Origin: Priapulus caudatus | Lineage: Eukaryota; Priapulida; Priapulimorpha; Priapulimorphida; Priapulidae | Length of the DNA stretch: 64,000 bases | Direction of reading: 5' to 3' | Assembly (NCBI RefSeq): GCF_000485595.1 | Contig: NW_014577712.1 | Span: 14,660 to 78,659 of the forward strand | Shown: positions 10,104 to 20,931 of the stretch, piece after piece | Position numbering within the stretch: position 1 is the first letter of the stretch | How the letters are laid out: each line of letters opens with the position of its first letter | Position numbers and translations under genes: made by a program | Notes under the pieces: generated by a model | The model's input: only the letters and a program-made list of their open reading frames with translations | Databases searched by the model: none | Told to the model about the DNA's origin: nothing

Positions 10104-12885
10104 CCGCTTTTTCCGCTTCTATGAATGTGTACGTGTATCGTTAGTAGCTGCGTTATTGTAATTGTAGAGAAACGCTTGCTTCACATCATACATAAATTAC
10201 TCATCAAACGGATTACGTGCTCGTAGCACAGCCATCGTACTGCTACAACATATACCGCGTAACGCGGCTGACGCCCCTTTTAATAGGCGTCCGATGAACA
10301 GAGGGTACGCGACACACATACACTTTCATATCAACGTTAGGTGTTGTACGCTGCCCTTGACAGCAACACCTAACAGATAGCGTGAATGTATCGTGACTCG
10401 TAGTTGCAAATGTAGGACAGACCCTGCATAATTGTTCAATTAAACGTGCTTTAATAGCGACAGCTGCCTTCTGTCTTTAGTCCGCGCTCCATTGCCGATC
10501 CGTCGCGTTCGAGCTGACGGCTGGTCAACGCTGCTAATTCACCGACCTTCCTATGGCTGAGCTCCGGTGGCCTTTAACTCCGCCCCCCGTTTTTGAACCT
10601 TTACCCTCCACGTGCTTTCCCTTAAGAACAAAGCTGGCTTTGTTCTTAGTCCCTTCCCATTCTTCAATTTCACATATACTTATATATTAATTTACCTGCC
10701 CTTATTATTATCTTTCCGTATTACAGTCATTGTGGATACTAATCTTGGGAACTTAAATTTCCAAAAAGTTGAACTAAAATAAAGTGGGCAATGTCTCAAA
10801 AATTCGGGTCAGATTAACTTACAATGTTCCACGCTTGGAAAAAATCTCTTGCACAGCAAAACTGGCAGGCTCCAACACGACCGTGGCATCCTCGTTACTA
10901 TAAGTCGGGAGACGTCGACGCCGCGAGTCTCCACGAGTGACCCACGACTCACTCCACGACTGTAAGTTGCGCCAATGTTATCGCGCGTACTCCCACAGGT
11001 AGCAGCGCAAACTCCCCCGTCTGACTTAAGCCACCGTCACACCTTGTTCACGCTACCAAAAACTAGCCCCGACATATTGCCCGCACATACTCCAACGCAC
11101 TGATCACACGACTGACTTGCGAACACCCACGAACATAACCACGACATTTCTCATTTTTTTCTGTCGCGGGTCCCACTCGCCAACCATCTTTAGATGACTG
11201 TCTGTATATGCGCTATTGTGACCACCTCTGAATACATTTCGGCATGTGCAAGATCTGCCACGACAAATATTTAATGCGGATCTCTCCCACGACAAAAACT
11301 TTTTAACGACCCCGTTGCTGACGGGCTTTACGGGGAACGTCGAATCCGTACGAGAGCTTTGCCGGCTCCAAATACTCAGTATCGTGTGTCGCCCCCTGCT
11401 CTTGGCCGCTCGTAGCCGGGCTCCCGTCCCATGCCGTGACATCGCTGCACGGCACATCAGGTGGTGCCTACTTGGTTTGCCTCGCGCGCGGGAGTATGGC
11501 GACACCGAAGACGGCGGCCGAGGCACGAGCAGTAAGATGAAGCTTTAGGAAGATACACAAATAATAATGGAGGCCAAAGATGCCAATATAGCTTATATTT
11601 TCTATTTCTGACCTTTTTTTATGGATCGAGAAGGCCTAGCCAACCATGTTTTCAAAATCCCAATACAGTCTAAAACACCGTTATATCATGTATTATTTAT
11701 CAAATCATGTTATAATGTATATTCAATGTATTTGATGCTGCAGTGCACCACTGTGTATTTTGTCGATTCTCTACTCTATTTATTTATCGAAGAACTATAA
11801 CATTATCATTAAATAATGAGAATAATTCATGAGATTATTGATGTAATATCGCATTCGAATCATATCGATCCGTCAATAAAAATCTAGTAAAATCAATTAA
11901 TCTATTATTACCGTAAAACGGCAGGCCAATATGACAGTTTTGAAAATTATATTTAAAATGGCATCAATTATCAAAGTAGTAGAATATCTTAATTGCCCCA
12001 TAGCGGCTCGCCACCACACACCCCCCCCCCCCCCAAGAGGCTACCAATGTTACACAAGTTCAAGGTTGAAAGGTTTCAAGTTCAAGGTTCAATGACTGCA
12101 GTGTCGCCCCCGTAATTAAAAAACTAAACATTTACGTTATATGGAGATGTGTTCATCTCTGTTCTACTTATGGGAACAAGTGCCGCTACGACAAGCGCTC
12201 ATTAGTCTACGCAGAGTGACTCCGTGAGTAGAGGGGATTTCTAAGTAAAACCTGTTAGTCCCAAATGTGGTCACATACAGCCCGAACAGGTGGATAAGAA
12301 CAGGGATGTATTTCAGGAACGGGTTGCGGTTGAAGAGAGTTATGTTCGTTGACGGATCGGGTTGATGAGAGTTGGGCCACGAGATGGGCCCGCGTTACGT
12401 TTAAGTAGTCTGTCAATTTAAAAATGGACAAGCTCCCATCATCCGTAGTAGCAACCAAGCTATTGAGACATGAATATAAGTACAGCACTCTATCCATGTT
12501 ACCTCGCCAAGCCTTAAAGCCTCAAATTAGCAATATGAGAGTGCCACTGGCATAGCAATATTAGCGCAAGGCAAAATCACCTGCAGCACCAAGTGGCATA
12601 CTACCGTACATGTACTCACAGTACAACGATATGACATAGAAATTATAGGATTTAAGTCAAATACACCCTTTCTTATCACCAATTTGCTTTTTGAACACTC
12701 TCAGCTGCTACATTGGGAGCTGATGAACATCCAGAGCATGTATAGATTCTACTAGAAACCTGCGAGATCAAATTCTTTCTAACAGACAGTCAAACAAAAT
12801 CCAATTTAACCCTCATCTGAGGTCATAAAGGTTATCCGACACTTACTTCTTTCGTATGTCAGCAGATGACATTTCATGGTCGCTT
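10104..12885. repeat. Large duplicated unit, right copy
   Basis: Colinear with 7,458-10,078. It contains degraded versions of the promoter-like boxes, the palindrome (about 10,623), the GC-rich block (11,380-11,540), the AT-rich block (11,550-12,080) and a 15-base C run near 12,015. Open frames at 11,104-11,548 lie in the GC-rich block on both strands and do not correspond to frames in the left copy, so I do not call them genes. Confidence 0.8.
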
Positions 12886-13457
12886 TCAATAAACCATAAT
12901 AAATTGCTATAAGCGTCACCTCTTGAAAAACAAAAAAGTTTGTTTTATTCAACTCGCTTCCGAGACCAGGTCCTCAGAAAATGTCTATAAATCTTGCCGG
13001 TGTTGCCCATGACCTATTGACTTGACCTCCAAATTTCGCACACAGTATGGTTTTCCTACCATGATGCTATACAGCCGACTATCACGAGCCTAAGGTGAAG
13101 GCCGTTTAAGATTTGTGTTATGCCGCAATTTGCATTCGTCCCTTATATCCTTAAGTTAAGGATGTGAATTCCCCTTCTTTCTCACGTCTTGGTACCTTTT
13201 ACTTTGACTCCAGCTTCGACATCCAACTCGTTTTCGGCATTACCCCCACATCCCGCAATATCGTGACCGTAGCGTCGACGGTAGAAGATTTTGCCCAACT
13301 GTTGACGCTATTTTTACGCGCTTAGTACGGGCCATAACGACGGTACCTCACCAACGGCACGATCGCCACCTTCCAACGGCACGATTCAAGCGATCTACAA
13401 AGTTGCCATCTACTATTCAATGAATGCTAAAAAGCAGATTATCCGATACACGCTATC
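12886..13457. other. No gene recognised
   Basis: Mixed-composition sequence with no long open frame, repeat partner in this window or recognisable motif. Confidence 0.5.
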
Positions 13458-14315
13458 CAGGAGTGTATCAATAGAGTGGACAACTACAACCGGCAAAATT
13501 CAATACATGTAGTAGCCTTAGTCTACCTATGATTTATTGTGCTTTACCTCGCATAAACTTAGCTCCAAGGCCTTGTCTTAATGTTAACTTAGTCTCGTGT
13601 CCTAATCTGTTGGTCCATTACAAAATGACAAATTCGGAGATATCGGTCAAAACGTACAATGTGGTTTTTGAAAAGTTATTAAATCCATTTTCAACAACTG
13701 TGAACAAACATAAGGCAATGCTTTTGCAAACCCTCTATCGCTTAGCAATGCAAAAATAGCAAACAACTACGAGTTCTGCCTAGGATTCAGAAAGTTAAAA
13801 CGCTTTTGTTATTATATGCCAATGTCGATGACAGTAATACATGTTCTATGAACAATATGTTACTGAAAAAATTAAAATGCCGATAAAAATACTAAACATC
13901 GTTGATAATTTTTTATTTCTAATGTAAATAGTATCAATAACACAAGTCGTCGTTTAACTTTCCAAATCCCTAGCAAACCTCTCCTTTATAGTGTTTGCTT
14001 ATGTTTGCATTGCTAATCGATAGAGAGGCTTTCAAAAAGCATTTGCGCCCTTATGTTCGGTTCACAGTTTTGATGAAAAATGGGATATAACTTTCAAAAT
14101 ACCACAATTGTACCGTTTTCGACCGATATCTCTCCCCGATTTGTCAATTTTGTAACCAACGAATTAGACACGAATAAAGTTTTGTTAATGTATTAAGCAA
14201 GATAGGAGCGCAAGTTTTATGAGGTAAACACAATAAATCATAGTAGCATATAGGCTACAATAATGTTGAATTTTTGCCGTTTTTAGTCTGTCTCACTCCT
14301 ATTGATACACTCCTG
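13458..14315. mobile_element. Long inverted-repeat (foldback) element
   Basis: Two imperfect arms of about 310-330 bp (13,458-13,770 and 13,985-14,315) are inverted copies of each other around a ~210-bp AT-rich spacer. The outer ends read caggagtgtatcaatag and its complement ctattgatacactcctg. No target duplication is evident in the flanks. The open frame at 13,529-13,759 lies within one arm and is probably incidental. The terminus resembles that of the MITE at 17,105, suggesting one family. Confidence 0.75.
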
Positions 14316-15009
14316 CACGGTGATGAGTTATACTCACTCATACTTCATATGAGAATTTCAAGGGTAAGGGGGAAGTAGGGGGGGATGAGACAAGTCTATT
14401 CCATGTGTTGGTATCAAATTAATATGAAATAAAAGTGAACATTAATACAAGATAATCAGTGAAAGTTTAATCAAATTTATTTTAGACCACAGATATGGAA
14501 GTTATTGAATTTTTTGATGTTTTACAAATTCAGAAAGAAATGGTATGAATGGTGACTCGATACTTTCCATGTTTTGCTCGAGATATTATTTAAAATATAG
14601 ATTTTGTAGGCATGACATATGTGCATGTTAGAGTTTCTTCTTAGCTGGATTTCCATCCTGGGAAAAGGTCTTGTGTGGGTTTTGAAAATAAATAAAAAAC
14701 TAAACATTTACGTTATATGGAGATGTGTTCATCTCAGTTCTACTATGGGAAAAAGCAGATATCATACACGTATGTCATATGAGAATTTTCTCAAGACCTT
14801 GGTGTTTTGTTGCTACAAAACTGCCTGAAAATTGCTCAACTAGCAGGAAACTCCATCTAGAAATCAAAATGTTTCTATTATTTGGGGTGGGGGAACATGC
14901 CCTGAGACCATCCCCCTCCCCCATCAATGCAGGGTGCTCATACGGTGCCCTGCAGGCTTCTTTCAACTGTGATACATTTAAGAAATATTTCCATGTCTGG
15001 GTGTCTGGC
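14316..15009. other. No gene recognised; small repeat pieces
   Basis: 14,690-14,755 repeats about 12,115-12,175 (aaactaaacatttacgtta, then tggagatgtgttcatctc). A purine-rich stretch near 14,364-14,395 and a C/G-rich stretch near 14,883-14,930 are low complexity. Nothing coding is supported. Confidence 0.5.
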
Positions 15010-15145
15010 AAAGCTTCGGCATGTACAAACTTCTAAGAATCCTTTTAAGTTTAGCTTCTTTGTCTCTGTGATTCCGTATTGGAATTCACTGCCTTCATCC
15101 TTAGTAAATAGCAAATTTACAACCTTTTCCGCTGCGATCCGCAGT
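15010..15145 (+). pseudogene. Non-LTR retrotransposon C-terminal remnant
   Basis: On the plus strand the frame reads a basic stretch, then FFVSVIPYWNSLPSSLVN and FTTFSAAI. This pattern (aromatic pair, I-x-x-WN-x-LP-x-x-x-V, then F-x-x-x-I) is typical of the last ~50 residues of the reverse transcriptase ORF of many jockey/CR1-like LINEs. Only the tail remains. Its strand is opposite to the Penelope-like element that follows. Confidence 0.5.
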
Positions 15146-15407
15146 GACCAACCCAATAACATATATATGGGAAGAGAAATATATATAACATTGATGTATT
15201 TCGGATATATTATTTATATTTTTTTTTCACGAAGCACACAAACACAAACACTAATCTCAGTTAGATCAATAATAAGTACAAAATAACTTACTCTGACGAA
15301 ATTTTCGTCCATCTCTCTGACAGACTTTCTCAGTTCTTTCTCAGTTCTTCAGCACTGGAAACGAAAGTTCGAACCTATTCATTTTCGGGCGGCCTCCAAG
15401 CCTGCGG

Positions 15408-15801
15408 TCATCTCGAGTGGGTGCAGATCCTAGAATGTACGTTGTCGTAAATGTGGGATAGATGGTATGACCCCGCATCTCTATTCATTGTAGTCGGTTC
15501 TCTGTGGATGTAAATTGCTTCTCTGATTTGTCTGTGCCTCGGAATTGATTCCTTTGACACCACAGTGGCCTCTTTCCAATCCGGCAGATGGTTTTGATCG
15601 ACCATATGGTCTGTTATCGCTGACTTATGCTGTTGTCCTGAAGTGGACGCACGAGCCGCTCGTGTGCTGGTTCCTTTTGTGTGAGTATTGACATCAGTCA
15701 TATGTTCTTTTAAACGTGTGCCAAATTTTCTGCCTGTTTCTCCAATGTACGCGCTGTCACAGTTCGAGCAGGCGATACGGTATACACAACCTGTAGTTTT
15801 T
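15408..15801 (-). pseudogene. GIY-YIG endonuclease domain of Penelope-like element
   Basis: The frame holds TTGCVYRIACSNCDSAYIGE followed by TGRKFGTRLKEH, the GIY-YIG core as found in Penelope-like elements, which use this endonuclease for target-primed insertion. Downstream is DHMVDQNHLPDW and a conserved tail. Compared with 44,955-45,542, a 4-base loss in an A-rich run near 15,798 shifts the frame and separates this domain from its linker (the frame at 15,710-15,985). It is therefore inactive as a fusion protein. Confidence 0.75.
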
Positions 15802-16115
15802 TTTCAATTTTATTCTTGGGATGAACTAAGATGTTCCTGATTGTCTTGTGGGGTTTGAAAGCTGAAGAGATGTTGAATGTGCGGGCTAACCTCTCGGACA
15901 TGCCCTTGATGTAAGGAATGATAACTAACTCCGTATTTTTCGTTTTCAAGTCGTTCCCCTTCTTTTTCAATTTGTTGTTGGTCACTTTTGTTTCTCTTTT
16001 CCGTTTTGTGTCTTCAATTGTCCAGTTTGGGTAGCCGCAATTTCGAAGTGCGTGTCGAATCTCAAGTTCCTTGGCGCGTATATCTTCCGGTTCTGTTACA
16101 ACGATGTTCGCTCTA

Positions 16116-16420
16116 TCAAGTAGTGTGCAGACGACTCCCAGTTTTTTTAGTTATCGGGTGGTGAGACTGGAAGTTCCGATATTGATTGGTATGGGTCTTC
16201 TTCCTGTAGACCACGGTTTTTAGCATACCATCTTCTCTGCTCACAATCTTCGTGTTTAGGAAAGGAATGCTGTTGTTTTCCATTTCTTCAGAGGTGAATT
16301 GTATGTTGCCGGACATATCTATTGAGTTGAGATGAGCATTGAGGATGCGTGTGGATGCCTTGGTAACCACCGCTTGTATGTCATCTACATAGCATTTCCA
16401 AAATCTGTTTTTGGAAAAAT
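16116..16420 (-). pseudogene. Penelope-like reverse transcriptase, C-terminal fragment
   Basis: The minus strand reads FWKCYVDDIQAVV, where YVDD is the reverse transcriptase motif C. It continues with GNIQFTSEEMENNSIPFLNT and VVYRKKTHTNQY, a hallmark of Penelope-like enzymes. Stops appear after about 100 codons near 16,116. The first catalytic motifs are absent (5' truncation). Confidence 0.75.
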
Positions 16421-16584
16421 CTGGAAAAATTGAAAAAAAAAATCATGTTGTTGTACTTGTTTTTAGCTCATTTCATCAAAGCAAGTCGGAAATGTAACTA
16501 CATCGATGCATTGTTTATTATTAGACATTACTGTTTATTTAATATACACACATGCCAAACATTGATAAATGGCAGAGGTCTGAG

Positions 16585-16617
16585 GTGGGGGGGGGGCAAA
16601 TTAGCCCCCTCCCCCAC
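16585..16617. other. G-run/C-run hairpin
   Basis: gtggggggggggc faces gccccctcccccac across six bases. A strong hairpin is likely, and the G-run strand might form other structures. Similar G/C runs occur near 14,883-14,925. Confidence 0.5.
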
Positions 16618-16713
16618 TATGCAAGACACGTTTGGCAATGATTGATCATGCCTACATACACGCTTCGCACTACGAGGTGAGAGGAGCAACGCTAGACCGA
16701 GGCCTGCAGTCTC

Positions 16714-16995
16714 TCATGCGCACGAGTCGTCGTGAATTTCACGTACCTGCTCATATTTTCGTGAGTAGCGGTTTGACTGGACCTCCGTGACATCGATTAT
16801 GTGCGGCCGGTTCTGCTGCGCCTTGTCCAGCTGCGATGCCTGCTGGTTAGTTATAAAACCATAGCCGCGCTTCAGGACGCAGACAATGATTTTGCCCCAT
16901 TGCTCGAAGTATAGCTTTAAGCTCTCCTTGGTCGTCTCGTGGCTGAGCCCACCGATGAATAGTATCTTGTCAATTTCAGCTTGAACACCTGCCAC
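16714..16995 (-). CDS. hnRNP A-like RRM exon or fragment
   Basis: After a possible acceptor (TGTTCATTCAG, exon from 16,995) the frame reads ILFIGGLSHETTKESLKLYF, with RNP2 as ILFIGG and the ETT-ESL-YFEQWG segment of hnRNP A1-type first RRMs. RNP1 follows as RGYGFITN, and then NRPHIID. The loop between strands beta2 and beta3 is about ten residues shorter than usual. The frame is open to 16,714. A relative with two stops lies at 44,221-44,466. This could be one exon of a diverged gene or a fragment moved with the neighbouring repeats; the latter seems more likely because both copies sit beside the same MITE. Confidence 0.6.
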   Translation of the reverse strand: MAGVQAEIDKILFIGGLSHETTKESLKLYFEQWGKIIVCVLKRGYGFITNQQASQLDKAQQNRPHIIDVTEVQSNRYSRKYEQVREIHDDSCA

Positions 16996-17104
16996 CTGAA
17001 TGAACACAGGCCTTGACGCTTAATTATTTTCAGATCTGTACAAAATTTACTTGCAATCTATGAGCCGTTAAGGTCCTCTTTTGGTTCAGTGCATATCATA
17101 TTAC

Positions 17105-17244
17105 CAGGAGTGTATAATATAGAGATCTATATTATATAAATAGATAGATAGATAGGTAGATATAGATATAGATATATATATATATACAGATAGATAGATT
17201 TATATATTATATATAGAGATATATATCGATATTATACACTCCTG
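17105..17244. mobile_element. 140-bp MITE with 16-bp TIR and 7-bp target duplication
   Basis: Ends are caggagtgtataatat and its exact complement. The flanks are atattac on both sides (17,098-17,104 and 17,245-17,251). The inside is a ta/taga microsatellite. The termini share CAGGAGTGTAT with the foldback element at 13,458-14,315. A truncated copy with the same left flank is at 44,791-44,858. Confidence 0.8.
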
Positions 17245-17309
17245 ATATTACAATATATACATGGAAAATCGTAATGAAATTCACACGTTTTTTTTGCGTG
17301 CCGGCACGC

Positions 17310-17725
17310 TCACTGTGTCATTCCCGATTGCAGCTTTTTCCTCAATTCCAGGAAAGAATTTTGCTGTCGTCCTCTGATCCCAGCAGCGCCCAAACACCCT
17401 ATAATGTACATGACCCACGCGACTTTTAAACAATCCTGCACTCCTTCCCGTACATCAATCAATATGCCGCCCCAGGCACATACACAGCCATGCTGTGCTG
17501 ACTGTCGGCGACCTTTGATAATATAAAGTGAGGATGCCGTGCGATAGCCGCCCTTCACAATCGCTAGAACTGTTTTTCATCAATGTTTGGATATATAACG
17601 TAAAGGACATGACAAAAGCACCGCATGAGTGTCCATCTCTCTGTCTTGCTGACTTCAGATTGCCACGTGTCCACTGCACATGAGGAAGGTCACCAGTGAA
17701 CTCAGCCCTGCTTTCCATGTACTGC
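17310..17725 (-). pseudogene. Ulp1-like (C48) cysteine peptidase fragment
   Basis: From a good acceptor (GTTTGTGTGTGCAG, exon start 17,725) the frame reads QYMESRAEFTG and then ARQRDGHSCGAFVMSF. The Q-x-D-G-x-S-C-G-x-F-V motif is the Cys region of Ulp1/SENP-type SUMO proteases. Such domains also occur in DNA transposons. The expected C-terminal helices are not clearly in frame; two overlapping frames (17,455-17,787 and 17,310-17,558) suggest a frameshift or an unseen intron. The His/Asp half of the active site is not visible. Confidence 0.55.
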
Positions 17726-18267
17726 CTGCACACACAAACAACAACAACAACATCAAGTACAAGATGGTCATACTGGACTAATGGCATAACACTGGGGTAT
17801 CTTCTTCATTCCCCAGCTTTTCGTCCAAACCACCAGCTAAACCTGTATTGAACTGATGGAAGGCCTCACCCCCTCCTCCCCCTTACAAATTTCCATGTGT
17901 GTGCTAAAAGTTTATGAGAATTTTACCATCCATTACAGTCACATGACCTTTTGTGACCAGTTGAGGTCAACCAAAAACCTAAGCCTTTGTAAAAGTAACT
18001 TCCAACACCAAAAATACCGTTATTGCGTTATTGAAGTTATTGAGAAAAAAAAAACCTGTTCACTTAACCAGGACTCTACCAAACATGTAAATGCTTACAC
18101 ATCGGTAACATAGAGCGCTTAGTAAACAACTGCTATTGAACTGTGAATATTTTCATGTGTTTCCTTTGTTTTCGGATGAAACTATGCTTTTAAGTGATGT
18201 GGATTTTATTCAGTAGAGTATCGATGTGTCTATCGATGTCCAATGGTCAAATGCATCGTTGAAGTTT
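17726..18267. other. No gene recognised
   Basis: The interval lies between the Ulp1-like exon and the SPOP-like exons and may be intronic or intergenic. No long open frame with a recognisable domain was found. Confidence 0.5.
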
Positions 18268-18379
18268 TTATCGCTTGCGGCGCTTGCAGCCGAGTAGTGC
18301 GCGATATGCCTCTTCCATGAGGTGAGGATGTGACTTTATCTGCTTCCACCCACGGCTATCTATGAAGTCTGACATGTGG
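18268..18379 (-). CDS. SPOP-like BTB protein, terminal exon A
   Basis: After the acceptor CTTATTCGTTGTAG the exon reads HMSDFIDSRGWKQIKSHPHL, then MEEAYRALLGCKRRKR and a stop at 18,270-18,268. This matches the end of SPOP/TDPOZ-type MATH-BTB proteins, in which a W-K-x-x-x-x-x-H-P-H-L motif, an AY-R-x-L helix and a basic tail close the protein. Those proteins recruit substrates to CUL3 ubiquitin ligase. This copy is the only one of three with the normal short basic ending. The upstream MATH and BTB exons are not visible. Confidence 0.65.
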
Positions 18380-18600
18380 CTACAACGAATAAGAAAAATC
18401 CATCGTTACATCGGAGTCTACTCTCTCTCGCTCTCTCTCTCGCTGTCTCGAGATCCGTGGATAGGTTGCACTCAATCACCTTGAACGGTGTCAGGTTCGA
18501 CTGGCCGTCTAGTGCGCGTAAAAGTAGCTCCGCGATGAGGGGAGGATGCGACTCACACATCTGCTTCCACCAGTGCGTCCTTATGAAGTCTGACGCGTGG
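18380..18600 (-). CDS. SPOP-like terminal exon B
   Basis: A second copy with the same acceptor context reads HASDFIRTHWWKQMCESHPP followed by LIAELLLRALDG. The frame then runs on through an S/R/E-rich stretch toward the exon A acceptor and ends near 18,360, so its true end is unclear. It could be an alternative last exon or a decayed duplicate. Confidence 0.55.
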
Positions 18601-18745
18601 CTACAACGAATAAGAAAAATCCATCGTTATATCGGAGTCTACTCTCTCTCTCTCTCGCCGTCTACACACGAGCAATTCTCTTTCCAATTTTGCGTAATAT
18701 TTTCAAATTTTAGAATAATCAATGTCACCATCAGAATTTATTTCA

Positions 18746-18935
18746 TTATAAAAAATCAATAAATGCAATCATATCAATCACGTAATATTTTATTGTTAAC
18801 GGTGTCAGGTTTGACAGCCCGAGCGGACGCAACTGCTGGCTGGCTAGTGCACGTAAAAGCAGCTCCTCGATGAGGTGAGGATGCGACTCATAAATCTGGC
18901 TCCACTTGTGCGTGCCTATGAGGTCTGACGCGTGG
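18746..18935 (-). CDS. SPOP-like terminal exon C
   Basis: A third copy after the acceptor TTTTTCTTATTTGTTGTAG reads HASDLIGTHKWSQIYESHPH then LIEELLLRALASQQ. It continues about 30 residues to a TAA at 18,748-18,746. The conserved W-x-x-x-x-x-S-H-P-H-L and L-R-A-L-A motifs support the same family. The 3' flank lacks the basic tail of exon A. Confidence 0.55.
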
Positions 18936-19049
18936 CTACAACAAATAAGAAAAATCCATCGTTACATCGGAGTCTACTCTCTCTCTCTCTCTCTCGCCGT
19001 CTACACACGAGCAATTCTCTTTCCAATTTTGCGTAATATTTTCAAATTT

Positions 19050-19499
19050 GAGACGAGCGCCGACTCTTCACAGTGTTGCGCCACAACATAAACTATAAAG
19101 GCCTTGTCTAATGATGAAGCCAATTATTCTCGGCTGAGATGAGCGCCGACTCTTTACAGTGTTGCGACACAGAGGACACTGTTTCGCAGTTTGATATTCC
19201 AAGTTTCCTAGTACATTGACCTCTGACCCTGACCTTTGACATCTCCAGCAATGCAAAAATTTTAGCTTTTTTATTTCTAACTTCCCTACAATCTTGAATT
19301 GTAAAATAGCTGCCAAATAATTTTACACAATTCTCAACTTGACACCAAAATTTATCAAAAATATCACAATAGATGGGGTTCCAAGCTATGATATAATATG
19401 TTACCATTCCATAGCATCAACAACATAACTTCATGCATGCATCCTAAAGAAAACATTAATTAAATTACCATATATAAGGACATAAATCACTTATTGGGC
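19050..19499. other. No gene recognised; short direct repeat
   Basis: gagcgccgactcttcacagt at about 19,054 recurs with one change at about 19,138. The minus-strand open frame at 19,108-19,407 has no domain I can identify. Upstream exons of the SPOP-like gene would be expected from here to the right but none was found. Confidence 0.45.
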
Positions 19500-19930
19500 C
19501 AACGCTTCTGTGTTTGACATTATGTTACAATACAAACAGGAACTGACAGCTAGTGCTGTAATAATGTACCATGGAGTGGTTTTAATGCGTTATTGCATTT
19601 GAAGTTGTCTCCAAATTGTCTACCCCACAAATTACAAACCTGTCCAAGGTATCTTACCCCTAATAGAGTGTTTTGTACAAGAAAAACGGCCGAACCGTCT
19701 AGAGTCTTTCAACCCTGTGCTAATCATTAATGTGTGAAACACATGGTGATGTGTGGCCGGTAGCCAGTTTGTATCAAAAGCAATCCATCCAATATAGTCT
19801 TCTGCTGCTTCTGTGTTTGACATTATGTCGGTTGCAATTCAAACAGGAACCCTGGAGTACCCTGGATATAATGTACCCTGGAGTGGTTTTAATGAGTTAT
19901 TGCGTTTGAAATTGTCTTCAAGTTGTCTAC
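19500..19930. repeat. Pair of ~120-bp direct repeats
   Basis: About 19,505-19,625 and 19,808-19,925 match: tgtgtttgacattatgt, caaacaggaac, ataatgtacc and tggagtggttttaatg are shared. Open frames over them are not conserved in reading frame. Confidence 0.65.
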
Positions 19931-20065
19931 TCCACTATGGGATGGCAATTGCTCCCACACTATCAGTTCTAACTGTATTGTGCACTGCACACAGGGCAAA
20001 CATAATCCACTTCGGCAGGTGGTGGCTTTTTAAGCGGGCGAGTGCCAAACTCGTTCGCTGTACAA

Positions 20066-20366
20066 TGAATGTATCAAACGATACAGTAATTGTTTATTCA
20101 CTTTAATAGTATATTGGAACGTGGAAACTTCAAAGAAAATTACCGTTAAATTTATTGACTTTGAAAATCTGATGGTCCTCTTGATTATTTGAAGGCCCGG
20201 ACCATCGCTTATTTCGACCCCTGCTAATTGGAGTCAATGAAATGCGTCGTAAGCGCCTCAAGGCACAGCTAAACTTTTAAATTGTTATGGAGTTGCAGAC
20301 ATCAAGCTGTGACGACAGCATTACCGTGTTGGGATAACTCATATAGATTAAGTAATTAAGGTATGT
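20066..20366. repeat. Direct repeat, copy 1 (partner 20,932-21,262)
   Basis: Shares the gatacagtaattgtttattc, gacccctgctaattggagtc and gttggagttgcagacatcaag-like blocks with the second copy. The second copy has an added palindromic ggtccgtcggaccat segment. Confidence 0.75.
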
Positions 20367-20931
20367 CAGAGGTTTTATAGGATGTTCCAAATTAGCTTTA
20401 TCTTCAGCTTTATAATATAGGTGTGTTGGACTACATCGAGTTGAAGCTGTGGAAAACCTTATAGGGCTTAAGGGTTTAAGAGTTATAGCTCCTTTTTATG
20501 CAAACTCAAAAAGCTGAAGCACTTCTTGGCAACACTGAGCCTATACTTACAGATTTACTGCAAATCAAAATCAGCAAATCATACAGCATTAGCTTTCAGT
20601 CAGAATTTGCAATTTAACTGGCAATCAATTCCTCACAGCATCAAACAATCAATGGGTTTAGGTTTAATTACCGAGCAATTTGACTTGGATTGCATTAGGA
20701 TTGAGCACACCATACAGCCCGAGGTTAGATTTGCGATTTTACATTATCTTGCACGGGTAGAAATAAGGAGAAAAAAGAGATGGTCCACAGAACCATCTAG
20801 TTTGAAATTTAGATGGTCCTCCTAAATTTTAGATGGTCCTCCTAAATTTCAAATTGATCTCTAAAAGTAATGCGGCGTGAAACTTAAGAAAGAGATTTTA
20901 CATGGTGGTAAAATGGTTTAATTATTCACCT
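20367..20931. other. No gene recognised; tagatggtcctcctaaa repeats
   Basis: A tandem pair of tagatggtcctcctaaa lies at about 20,809-20,850 next to another ggtcc motif. The plus open frame at 20,526-20,825 has no recognisable domain. Confidence 0.5.

Larger units (their letters stand above)
15258..16420 (-). mobile_element. Penelope-like element, copy 1 (partial)
   Basis: Minus-strand order is reverse transcriptase end, linker, GIY-YIG endonuclease, 3' flank. This matches the C-terminal half of a Penelope-like element. The 3' part recurs at 44,875-45,570 and the reverse transcriptase part at 54,337-54,697. The element is 5'-truncated near 16,420 and frame-broken. Confidence 0.8.
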
